From Rhipicephalus microplus (Eukaryota; Arthropoda; Arachnida; Ixodida; Ixodidae), in contig NC_134707.1 in the NCBI RefSeq assembly GCF_043290135.1, forward strand, positions 78,386,987-78,450,986: a DNA stretch of 64,000 nt. Direction: 5' to 3'. A program made the translations under genes and the position numbers. Below are positions 55,980 through 64,000 of the stretch, piece by piece; positions within the stretch are counted from its first letter, which is position 1, and each line of letters opens with the position of its first letter. The notes below the pieces were generated by a model. That model did not search any database. It saw nothing but the letters and a program-made list of their open reading frames with translations, and was not told the origin of the DNA.

Positions 55980-58900
55980 CCGATCCATCGTCACCATTTG
56001 GCAGTGGAACTGCCGTGGTTTTCGTCCCAAGCGTAACCACCTCCTTCTCCACCTACAACAACTAGACCCCTCGGACGCGCCTGATATCATCGTACTACAG
56101 GAAACTCACGCCGACGTCTCCCTCTCGGGTTACGTCGCCTACAACCAAGTAACTCACCATCCTCTGCCCCATCCCGTGACGGCCGTCCTCACCCGGCGGA
56201 CGCTCGCTGTCAATCGACACGATCTACCCTTCCCCGCAGTCCATCACGTCTTTCTCGAGACACTACCTCAGCAACGTGAACAGCCCTCTCTGTTTATTCT
56301 CAACGTGTACAACCCCCCTCGCTCCACTGAAGACGCGTCTCTCCTAGCCTTGCTCCGTGCCGCTGCAGCGAAAGCAGCCAAATCACCCCTTCTTATTCTC
56401 GGCGACTTCAACGTCAAGCATCCGGACTGGGGTTACTCGAAGGCAGATGGCCCCGGAAGGAGGCTGTGGCAGCTCGCTCACGATCTCAACCTTTCCCTGC
56501 TCACCGACCCCACGCAACCAACGCGCATCGGCAACAGTGTGTGCCGCGATACCACCCCGGACCTCAGCTTCTGCCGCAGCGTGCCCGACGCGCGCTGGTA
56601 TAACACGCATCAGTCCCTCGGCAGTGACCACTATGTCCTCACCATTCAAGTTCTCACCTCCCCCAGCAAGCCGCGCCCACACACGGCCCGCTATACAGAC
56701 TGGGACGCTTTCCGAGAACGCCGGTTGCACTCCGCCACTTCCAACATCGAGGACCTCTCGACGTGGACCGACCAGCTGCTAGAGGACCTCGACGCAGTCA
56801 CCGCCTCGATCCCCACCACGAAGGACTATCCGGCAACTGACGCCCGTCTTGCCCACCTGTGGGCCGCCCGCACCGGCCTTTGCAACCGTTGGCAGAAGCA
56901 ACGTCACAACCGTCGCTTACGCCGCCGCATTGCGCACCTCGATCGTACGATCGAGCAACACACCACCGCGCTCGCCCGCCAACAGTGGGAGCAGCTCTGC
57001 TCGGGTCTCTCTGGTCAGTTGGGCTGCAAACAGTCCTGGCATCTCCTCCGCCACCTCCTCGACCCTGCTTCTGCCAAGTTGGTCGCTCGGCAGCAGTTAC
57101 AACGAGTGGTCCGGGCTTACCCCGGCGACACTCCGTCGCTGATGGCAGACCTGTCCGCCAAATACCTTCAGCTTCTGCCTCCTGGCACACCTCCTCCCCC
57201 TCTCGCGTCCTACTCTGGGGCCCCCAACCCAGTACTGGACGCCGATATCACGGAAGCGGAGGTCTACGCGGCATTACAGAAGCTCCGCACCACTTCCGCC
57301 CCCGGCCCAGATCGCATCCCCAACAAGCTCCTCCGAAACCTCGACGCCCCTTCGGCTGCTACCCTCACTTCGTTCCTCAACGAGTGCTGGCGCTCCGGCA
57401 ACCTCCCCCAATCATGGAAACACGCTCGCGTGGCTTTCATCCCCAAGCCGGGCAAGAAACTCACAATCGAGAATCTCAGGCCCATTTCACTCACCTCGTG
57501 CGTCGGCAAGCTTCTAGAACATGTCGTTCTCGCTCGCTTGCAAACGTACACGGACGCACACCATCTCCTTCCCTACACCATGCTTGGTTTCCGCCCCCAC
57601 CTATCCACGCAAGATGTCCTCTTACAACTCCACCATGATCTCCTCGACCCACCCACATTTTCAGACACAAAGGCTCTCCTTAGCCTGGACCTTCACAAGG
57701 CGTTCGACCACGTCTCCCATTCGGCTATCCTTGCCGAACTCGCAGCCCTCAATCCCGGCACCCGCACCTACAACTACATTCGCGCGTTCCTCACCGCCCG
57801 CACGGCCGAAATCATCATAGGGGACCTCCCGTCTCCCACGTACGAGCTTGGCCCTCGTGGCACCCCTCAGGGCGCCGTCTTGTCGCCTTTTCTATTCAAT
57901 CTTGTCCTCCGCTCGCTTCCTGGCAAGCTGGACCGTATCCCCGGTCTTAAACACACCCTGTATGCGGACGATATTGCTCTCTGGGTCACGTCGGGCTCTG
58001 ACGGCCATATCGAGCAGACGTTGCAACGCGCAACCGACGTCGTCACGTCCCACGTGCACGCGGCCGGTCTTACTTGCTCAGCGGCCAAATCGGCCCTTCT
58101 TCTCATGCGGCCTCCCGACCGGCGTCGCTACAAAACTCCCCACCCCACCATCACGGTTCATGCCAACTCTACTCCTGTCCCCGTCGTTTCGCATCTCCGC
58201 GTGCTCGGGCTGATCCTACAGTCCAACCGCCATAATACACACACCATAGACAAGCTCTCGCTCTCGGTGCAGCAGACCGCACGTATGCTCGCCCGTGTCC
58301 GTGCGCGGCGTGAGGGCATGCGAGAACACGATCTACTTCGCCTTGTCGACGCTTTCGTCGTTTCCCGCCTCACGTACGGCCTTCCTTATACACGTCTCCT
58401 AAAATCGGAACGCGATAAAATTGACGTCCTCATCCGCCGGGCATACAAGACTGCCCTCGGCCTTCCCCCCAACACGTCCACCGATCGTCTTCTCCGTTTG
58501 GGTGTACACAACACGCTCGACGAGTTGATTGAGGCTCACCGCTCCGCTCAAGTGCAACGCCTTTACCGTTCGCCGACCGGTCGCCACATCCTTTCCTCCA
58601 TCGGCTACGACACCTCCTCCCACCCTCCGGATCTGGTCTCATTACCCCATGCTATTCGAGCGGCGTTCTACATCAAGCCGCTACCTAAGAATATGCTGGC
58701 GGGCCACCACGACGCTCGCCGCCAAGCCCGTGCCGCCATGCTTCACGCAAAGTACGCCGACCACCCGGCCGTCGCCTACGTAGATGCGGCCCGATACAAT
58801 GCACGCAGGGACGCCTTCGTAGTCGTTTCCGTGTCGCCCTCCTCAGCTCCTTTGGGGCCGACCATCACGGCTGGCACCGTCAGAACGCCTTACGCCGTCG

Positions 58901-59571
58901 AGGCGGAGGAAGTGGCCATTGCTTTGGCCGCGACCTCGGCTGACGCAAGCGTCATAATCAGCGACTCGAAACAAGCCATCTCGAATTTCGCGCGAGGTCT
59001 CGTCTCGCCTACCACCTTACGGCTACTTCGGCCCCTACTGCAGCAAGATGAGCAGTGCCGCATAGAACTGATCTGGGTCCCCGCCCACTCGGGTCACCCC
59101 GGCAACGAGACAGCTCACCAACGCGCTCGAGGATTCGTCGACCGAGCGGTGGGCCACTCAGAGTCGGACGCCCTGGTGCCGGAGCCCCTGGTCACCTACC
59201 ACGACATCACTCAGCACTATCGCCTCGAGCGATATTTCTATTCACATCCTCACAGCAGCCTTCCCAAGCGGTCCGAGATCGCCTGGCGTCGCCTACAGAC
59301 CCGCACCTTCCCGTGCCCCCTCGTGTTTTCATACATGCACCCAGGTGCCATCGATCCACGCTGCTGCCTGTGCGGCAACGTTGCCTCGTTGAACCACATC
59401 CTCTGGGGCTGCCCGGAGGATCCCCCGCCCGCCGACCTCCTTTGCTCACCCCCCACCGAGGGACAATGGGAGGCCCTTCTCTCCAGCAACGACATAGACA
59501 TCCAGACACGGGTCCTGAAACGAGCGGAAGAAGTCATCGAGAAGCACAGCCTGGCAGCCTTCGTGGCTTAG
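55972..59571 (+). CDS. LINE B ORF2: endonuclease-reverse transcriptase-RNase H
   Basis: Intact; 1,199 residues from the ATG at 55972. I chose this start because it opens with MADRSIVTIWQWNCRGF, equivalent to element A ORF2, and because it overlaps the ORF1 stop. The frame is open 44 codons further upstream, but only over ORF1. Domains: endonuclease (IVLQETHAD, LGDFNVKHPDWG, GSDHYVL), RT (SAPGPDRIPNKLL, RPISLTSCVGKLLEHV, LSLDLHKAFDHVSH, RGTPQGAVLSPFLFN, YADDIALW), RNase H (YVDAARYNARR, EAEEVAIALA, ISDSKQAI, NETAHQRARG, where His replaces the usual Asp) and a terminal zinc segment (CCLCGNVASLNHILWGC). It performs target nicking and reverse transcription in the nucleus. Confidence 0.93.
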   Translation: MADRSIVTIWQWNCRGFRPKRNHLLLHLQQLDPSDAPDIIVLQETHADVSLSGYVAYNQVTHHPLPHPVTAVLTRRTLAVNRHDLPFPAVHHVFLETLPQQREQPSLFILNVYNPPRSTEDASLLALLRAAAAKAAKSPLLILGDFNVKHPDWGYSKADGPGRRLWQLAHDLNLSLLTDPTQPTRIGNSVCRDTTPDLSFCRSVPDARWYNTHQSLGSDHYVLTIQVLTSPSKPRPHTARYTDWDAFRERRLHSATSNIEDLSTWTDQLLEDLDAVTASIPTTKDYPATDARLAHLWAARTGLCNRWQKQRHNRRLRRRIAHLDRTIEQHTTALARQQWEQLCSGLSGQLGCKQSWHLLRHLLDPASAKLVARQQLQRVVRAYPGDTPSLMADLSAKYLQLLPPGTPPPPLASYSGAPNPVLDADITEAEVYAALQKLRTTSAPGPDRIPNKLLRNLDAPSAATLTSFLNECWRSGNLPQSWKHARVAFIPKPGKKLTIENLRPISLTSCVGKLLEHVVLARLQTYTDAHHLLPYTMLGFRPHLSTQDVLLQLHHDLLDPPTFSDTKALLSLDLHKAFDHVSHSAILAELAALNPGTRTYNYIRAFLTARTAEIIIGDLPSPTYELGPRGTPQGAVLSPFLFNLVLRSLPGKLDRIPGLKHTLYADDIALWVTSGSDGHIEQTLQRATDVVTSHVHAAGLTCSAAKSALLLMRPPDRRRYKTPHPTITVHANSTPVPVVSHLRVLGLILQSNRHNTHTIDKLSLSVQQTARMLARVRARREGMREHDLLRLVDAFVVSRLTYGLPYTRLLKSERDKIDVLIRRAYKTALGLPPNTSTDRLLRLGVHNTLDELIEAHRSAQVQRLYRSPTGRHILSSIGYDTSSHPPDLVSLPHAIRAAFYIKPLPKNMLAGHHDARRQARAAMLHAKYADHPAVAYVDAARYNARRDAFVVVSVSPSSAPLGPTITAGTVRTPYAVEAEEVAIALAATSADASVIISDSKQAISNFARGLVSPTTLRLLRPLLQQDEQCRIELIWVPAHSGHPGNETAHQRARGFVDRAVGHSESDALVPEPLVTYHDITQHYRLERYFYSHPHSSLPKRSEIAWRRLQTRTFPCPLVFSYMHPGAIDPRCCLCGNVASLNHILWGCPEDPPPADLLCSPPTEGQWEALLSSNDIDIQTRVLKRAEEVIEKHSLAAFVA

Positions 59572-59598
59572 CCTCCCTTACCCCTCACCCCTTCGACT

Positions 59599-59610
59599 AA
59601 TAAAGTTGTT
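59599..59610 (+). terminator. 3'-terminal AATAAAGTTGTT motif of LINE B
   Basis: Lies about 30 nt after the ORF2 stop and 6 nt before the 3' TSD. It is identical to the motif at the 3' end of element A. Confidence 0.55.
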
Positions 59611-59616
59611 ACTCAC

Positions 59617-59629
59617 TTCATTGCGACAT
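59617..59629. repeat. Target-site duplication, 3' flank of LINE B
   Basis: Second exact copy of TTCATTGCGACAT. Confidence 0.88.
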
Positions 59630-60016
59630 CAGCTACCGTTTATAAGGCAGCTGTTTATTTAAGCTTTGGGTTCGACACACAGATATACTGAACTGTACAC
59701 ATAAATTATTGCTTATTTAATGACGAACTTTACTTGTCGAGTGGGAGCAAGTTTCCTTGCTCTGTGGCTAAGATTCCGCATTCCGCTGGTAGATTTGGAG
59801 CAACTTCACGTTTTTCACTAATACATTCGGAGCAACCGGCTGCTCGAAAGAGTGTTCCGCGTGCTCTGTTTCGCAGAGGCGGCTTTCGCCGGAACTCCAA
59901 GAATGCATCACGGCATATGTCTTTTTCACCGGCCATCCGAATAATTGTTTAAGGGAAACTCCGGTGGTGCTTGTAAATGCGAAGCATTTCTTAGCGAATT
60001 TCGGCGACTTTAAGCG
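59630..60016 (+). repeat. Dispersed repeat leading into the (TATC)n run
   Basis: From 59927 it reads CACCGGCCATCCGAA, GTTTAAGGGAAACTCCGG, GTAAATGCGAAGCATTTC and CGGCGACTTTAAGCG. The first blocks recur, more decayed, at 53428-53480. I recognise this as a common lead-in to TATC microsatellites in tick DNA. The part from 59630 to 59926 is unassigned. Confidence 0.5.
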
Positions 60017-60294
<278 letters not shown>

Positions 60295-60779
60295 GTCGCC
60301 TACGATTTTAAGCTCTCCTGGCCGTTTGAATAACCGTATCGATACCAAACTTGATGTGGCTTAACATGACTGTCATATTAGTCAAAGCATGAAAATCATG
60401 ACATGTGTGTCATGAATGTCATGATTTACATTTTATTGTCATGCAGCTCTTGCGGTGGATTTGTTCACATGACATGTTGCAAAACTGGTATGGTATGACA
60501 TGATTGCATGGTGAACACAAGCGCACATGCTAACGTGAAAATCATTTCATACGTGTCATGTAACAACATGACTACATGCCACGCTCATCATTAGCTCGCG
60601 GCCGTATCGCTAGTGTCACATATACCAAATTTGGTATTAAGGTACAAGAATGGTTGAAGAAGGTATGTGACCGGTGCAAACATAATAATCATTAGATGCG
60701 GGTCGTGTAACAACATGACTACATGCCGCGCTCATGATACGCTGGCGGCTGTTTCGCTAGCTTCACTTATACCGAACTT

Positions 60780-60950
60780 GGCTGCGGTGGCTGCATTTCC
60801 GATGGAGGCTGAAATGTTGTAGGTCTTTGTGCTCAGATTTGGGTGCATGTTAAAGAACCACAGGTGGTCGAAATTTCCAGAGCTCTCCACTACGGCGTCT
60901 CTCATAATGATATGGTGGTTTGGGAATGTTAAACCCCACATATCAATCAT
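60780..60950 (+). repeat. 5'-truncated Ruka SINE inside the satellite array
   Basis: Begins in the body (GGTGGCTGCATTTCCGATGG) without the tRNA head and runs to GTTAAACCCCACATATCAAT. The unit sequence on each side, ACCGAACTTGG and ACCAAATTTGG, may be a diverged TSD (9 of 11). Confidence 0.78.
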
Positions 60951-61352
60951 TACACCAAATTTGGTATTACGGTATGGTAATGAATGACGAAGGTATGTGA
61001 TACCATTGCAAACATGATAAACGTGAGATGCGTGTCATGTAACATGACTACATGCTACGCTCATGATGCGCTCACGGCCGTCTCGCTAGCTGCACATGTA
61101 CAAACTCGGTATTACGAGACGCCAATGGATGACATAGGTAAATGACACAACCAAACATGATAATCATGACATGCGTGTCTAGTAACAGCATGGCTACATG
61201 CCACAGTCATGATGCGCTCGCAGCCGTTTCGCTAGCTTCACAAGTTCCAAATTTTGTAATACGTGACGTCAATGGATGACGAAGGTATGTGACTGGTGCA
61301 AACATGATAATCATGAGATGGGTGTCATGCGAGAAGATGACTACATGCCACA

Positions 61353-61722
61353 GCCAAGGCGACAATACATTTTGATGTGATGCAGTGCGCGTGCTCACCA
61401 GCTTTCATTTTGTCGCGTCACGCCCGCGTTGCGACGCCAGGCACCGTTTTTGCCATATACACGCCGGCGTGAGCCGCGCTGCGTTGCTTTGACGCATGCG
61501 CGTTTTAGCGCGTCCAGCGTCCTTCCGTCATGAAAAGAGGGAGACGCGGTGTTGGCTGGGTAACGCATCGGCGCGAATTTCGCGCCGGTGGTCGTCGGGC
61601 CGTGCCAACAGACGCTGCTCGAAGCTGGGGACAGAATATAGAGTGCTCACGTTTTGCTAAGGTAGCGTCACTGTGCCCAGCGTGGGGCGCGTCAAAGCTA
61701 CATAGGAGTATATACTGGTCCT
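61353..61722. repeat. About 370-bp GC-rich insertion in the satellite array
   Basis: It interrupts a unit between CATGCCACAG and CATGATGCGCTCG and adds about 369 bp to the period. It is much more GC-rich than the array (for example GGCGCGAATTTCGCGCCGG, an inverted repeat near 61570). It matches no other part of the window. A TSD or terminal repeat is not obvious. Confidence 0.6.
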
Positions 61723-62000
61723 TCATGATGCGCTCGCGGCCCTTTTTCTCGCTCCACATATACCAAATGTGGTGTTACGTGACGTCAATGGATGACGAAA
61801 TTATATGGCGTGTGCAAGCCTCATAATCGTGACACGCTTGTCATGTAAGAACATGACAACATACTACGCACATAACGTGCTCACGGGCGTTTCGCTAGCT
61901 CCACATATACTAAATATGGTATCACGTGGCGTGAATAGATGATGAAGGTAAACGACACATAAAAACATGGTAATCATGACAGGGAAGCCATGTATGGCAT

Positions 62001-62440
62001 CAATTATCTCCACCTCGTAACGTTGTGCTGATTTTAAAGTGACATATCATGATTTCTCATCGGTGCTTCGCGTATCATCGAATGCCATTGTACGTGCGAT
62101 CTGCCTATTTTGTTTTGTGTCCTCTGTCATCCTCTTCAGCTTTGGTAATTGGTTTCGTGCGGTAAACAAAATCTGCGGTGCGCGTCATTTAGTTGTTGGC
62201 TCGATGGCTGGTCATGTCGTCTCTAGAAATATCCTGCTCTAGAGGCTTCGCACCTTCTGAGAAAGAAGCATGTTCACTCGTTTGTTAAGCCTTTGGGTCG
62301 TCGTTCCTTCTCAACTTCAAATAAAAGGTGTTGGCGCAATATGTCAATAAAATTCTATAGGCGTGTATTCTCACCTCTCCAAGTGCTCAACCAGCTAAAT
62401 TAATTTTGATCAATATCATCCAACAGCTGATACATAGAAG
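62001..62440. other. Short unassigned stretch
   Basis: Between the satellite array and the LINE RT fragment. Nothing recognised. Confidence 0.4.
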
Positions 62441-63026
62441 GTGGTTAGTTTAGGTGACATATCACCCAATAGTGCGACGAAGCGTGCGTATTTACAAAAG
62501 AACCGTTTTAAATATCGGTCGCCAGGCTGTCCCCTCTCCGCGATTCTCTTTGTATTATGCATGGATCCATTATTAAAACAAATTCAGAAATGCACTTCGA
62601 TACACGGTTTTCCTTTCCCAGGCATGGGCGAAGTGAAAGTAGCGGCATATGCCGATGACATCTCGTTGCTTATTCGGAACAGAGAAAGCTACAGAGCCTT
62701 TTTGCGAATATTTCATACATATTAGTTACCTGTCGGGAGCACGTCTTAATCCCTGAAAAAGCAAGGCATTGTGCTTTGGGATGCACATTGAAGAGTTCTC
62801 TGACGGCGTCCAAATCGTCCAAGGAGTTGAAGTCTTAGGTGTAACTTTCCTTTCGACTGGTGAGGTAGCCCGCACCACATGGAAAGAAATCCAACACAAA
62901 TTGGACAGACGCATTGAAGTCGCTACAACCTTTCAACTTCCTTTTACTGAAAGAGCTTATCTAATTAAATCCAGCATAACAGGGCCACTGCTTTATGTAG
63001 CCAGAATTGCTCTACCACCTCGCCGG
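62441..63026 (+). pseudogene. LINE reverse transcriptase fragment
   Basis: Encodes RT motifs B and C (SPGCPLSAILFVLCMDPLL, AAYADDISLL) and part of the following region (ALCFGMHIEEF, VEVLGVTFLS). A frame shift after about 62715 and a TGA near 62754 separate the two parts. The spacing and wording differ from elements A-D, so this is another LINE lineage, not resolved. The 5' and 3' parts are missing. Confidence 0.75.
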
Positions 63027-63837
63027 GTTTAGCTGAGAGTGGGCACTGCGTGTGGCTCCTTTTTTGGGATGGCCACGCCGAAGCTGTCACTAGAGCCATG
63101 GTCCGCCTTTTCTCTGTATCCGCAAATTTAGATTTAAGTTCTGACGCATAATTGTGGACGGTTGGCCCTGGGATTGGCTGAGTATATTCGGAGTTCCGCA
63201 GCTCTATCCCGACCGTAGGGGGCGTGTGAAACGCGAGGTGGGCGTTGTGAAGGACCGAAGATCTATGCGATGGAAAAGCAGGAGGTTGATCAACGCGTGA
63301 AGGCTGCTTTTGACTTTGATGACCGAGTGCGGTTCTCGGTGGAAGGTGGGTTATAAGGAAGTCTTCGTCGAAGTCGTCATTGTACTCTTTAAACCAAACA
63401 ATTATTTCTTGATTTATCTTTTCCCATGACTCGTTGTTTTGAAATATGTGGGTGAAGTAGAATTTGAAGGCCTCACCGGAGACGTAGCTGGTAAAGTTGA
63501 TGATCATCTCCCGTTCCGACCATGATGCCGCGGTAGCGTGGAGCTCGAACAGGTCGAACCAGTCCTGCACGGGTCCATCCTCCGCTGCTCCGGTGTACTT
63601 GGGGATGGGAAGGTCGGTCGATGATTCTGTCATGGTGCTGGTCGTTGTCCTTCTAAGCAATGGTTCGGTAGTCAATTTATGGTCAGGAGAACTGCTTCGA
63701 TGATGAGTGACTGATGAAGGGGCAGGCAGGTCTCCATCCTTTCTCGAATCGTGTGACGCTATGATGAATGAGAGACGTGGCCTGGCCCATACGCCATGTT
63801 TATTCCATTGACCTTCTTCCTTCTCGGCTTCCACCAA
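63027..63837 (-). pseudogene. LTR-retrotransposon gag-like remnant, truncated
   Basis: The minus-strand frame likely starts at ATG 63633 (MTESSTDLPIPKYTG). It has a capsid-like opening (VQDWFDLFELHATAASWSE, MIINFTSYVSGEAFKFYF, SWEKINQEIIVWFKEY) and a His/Pro/Ser-rich later part. The open frame continues to 62965, but its last 20 or so codons are antisense to the LINE fragment, so the true remnant ends near 63027. No zinc knuckle or pol remains. Upstream leader-like sequence (minus strand TTGGTGGAAGCCGAG) continues to 63837. Confidence 0.6.
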
Positions 63838-63850
63838 CCATCGCTACCTT

Positions 63851-63884
<34 letters not shown>

Positions 63885-64000
63885 TGCAGGGACAGGGAGC
63901 GACGGAAGGAAAGAGAAAGTGGAAAGATGAACATGGTCGCAGGAGTCCACAGGCGAGTCCACCACAGGCGAGAGCTCTTGTGGGCAACAGCAGATGGCGT
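63838..64000 (-). repeat. Possible LTR edge of the gag-like element, running off the window
   Basis: On the minus strand a TATATATATAAGAAGG run (microsatellite at 63853-63882) leads into the TGGTGGAAG leader of the gag-like remnant, which could be a TATA region of a 5' LTR. The matching LTR is not in the window, so this cannot be confirmed. Confidence 0.35.

Larger units (their letters stand above)
53900..59616 (+). mobile_element. Full-length RNase H-bearing LINE, element B
   Basis: A complete 5,717-bp non-LTR element. It has a 355-bp 5' UTR starting GATCTCGGCTG, intact ORF1 and ORF2 overlapping by 8 nt, and a 3' UTR of about 45 bp ending AATAAAGTTGTTACTCAC without poly(A). Exact 13-bp TSDs flank it. 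Organisation and 3' end match element A (5,707 bp), but base composition differs strongly: B is C-rich at third codon positions. Intact frames and a clean TSD suggest a recent insertion. Confidence 0.92.
60294..62000 (+). repeat. Satellite-like array, about 147-bp units
   Basis: The landmark CATGACTACATGCC (or close variants) falls at about 60567, 60714, 61043, 61189, 61336 and 61852. Intervals are 146-149 bp once two insertions are removed. Each unit also carries GCGCTCGCGGCCGTTTCGC, ACCAAATTTGGTATTACG, GTCAATGGATGACGAAGG and GCAAACATGATAATCATGA blocks. Units are diverged from one another. The first part (60294-60566) is a looser, CATGA-rich lead-in. Confidence 0.8.

Noticed and set aside
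56859..57638. Long Pro/Arg-rich frame within LINE B ORF2
   Set aside because: An overlapping-frame shadow produced by the C-rich codon usage of ORF2.
60567..61866. CRISPR-like array
   Set aside because: Regular spacing comes from satellite units that are similar along their whole length; there are no unique spacers, and the genome is eukaryotic.

Overview
This window looks like nuclear DNA of a hard tick (Ixodida). The main evidence is repeated copies of a Ruka-type, tRNA-Ser-derived SINE, tick-style RNase H-bearing LINEs, cysteine-rich TIL-type protease-inhibitor exons split by very long introns, and dense microsatellites. The species cannot be named from the sequence. About half of the window is transposable elements; recognisable host coding sequence is small. 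No bacterial features, CRISPR arrays or ribosomal RNA genes were seen.

Layout: 1-3015 is repeat-rich intergenic DNA. 3030-8736 (minus) is a complete RNase H-containing LINE (element A) with two intact ORFs and a 14-bp target-site duplication (TSD). 8751-19852 is gene-poor and holds SINEs, a (TA)50 run, a Penelope-like tail, a small inverted-repeat element and tandem repeats. 19853-20153 and 34746-34908 (minus) are two phase-compatible exons of a TIL-domain protease-inhibitor gene. The roughly 14.6 kb between them carries a 5'-truncated LINE (C, 21616-25312, 10-bp TSD, one nonsense codon), a decayed relative (D, about 26950-31210), a decayed Ty3/gypsy fragment and SINEs. Both LINEs lie antisense to the exons.

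34909-43864 is mostly unannotated, with SINE pieces and a diverged tandem duplication at 37.3-37.8 kb. 43865-45454 (minus) is an intact intronless gene for a membrane-anchored GH18 chitinase-like protein whose catalytic acids are missing. Its upstream side is interrupted 172 bp from the ATG by a same-strand Ty3/gypsy retrotransposon (45627-51190). That element has nearly identical 168/167-bp LTRs, a polypurine tract and an ATAT TSD, but its gag and pol frames are broken.

53900-59616 (plus) is a second complete LINE (element B), related to A, with a 13-bp TSD and both ORFs intact, and markedly more C/G-rich than its surroundings. After it come a (TATC)n/(TGTC)n microsatellite, a roughly 147-bp satellite array (60.4-62.0 kb) invaded by a Ruka SINE and a GC-rich segment, a LINE RT fragment (62441-63026), and an LTR-retrotransposon gag-like remnant that runs to the window edge.

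The recognised functions are mostly those of mobile elements: ORF1 nucleic-acid-binding proteins and ORF2 endonuclease/reverse transcriptase/RNase H in the LINEs, and gag/protease/RT/RNase H/integrase in the gypsy element. The two host loci are independent of each other. Boundaries of LINEs A, B and C and of the gypsy element are supported by TSDs read directly from the sequence; family assignments rest on motif recognition, without a database search.
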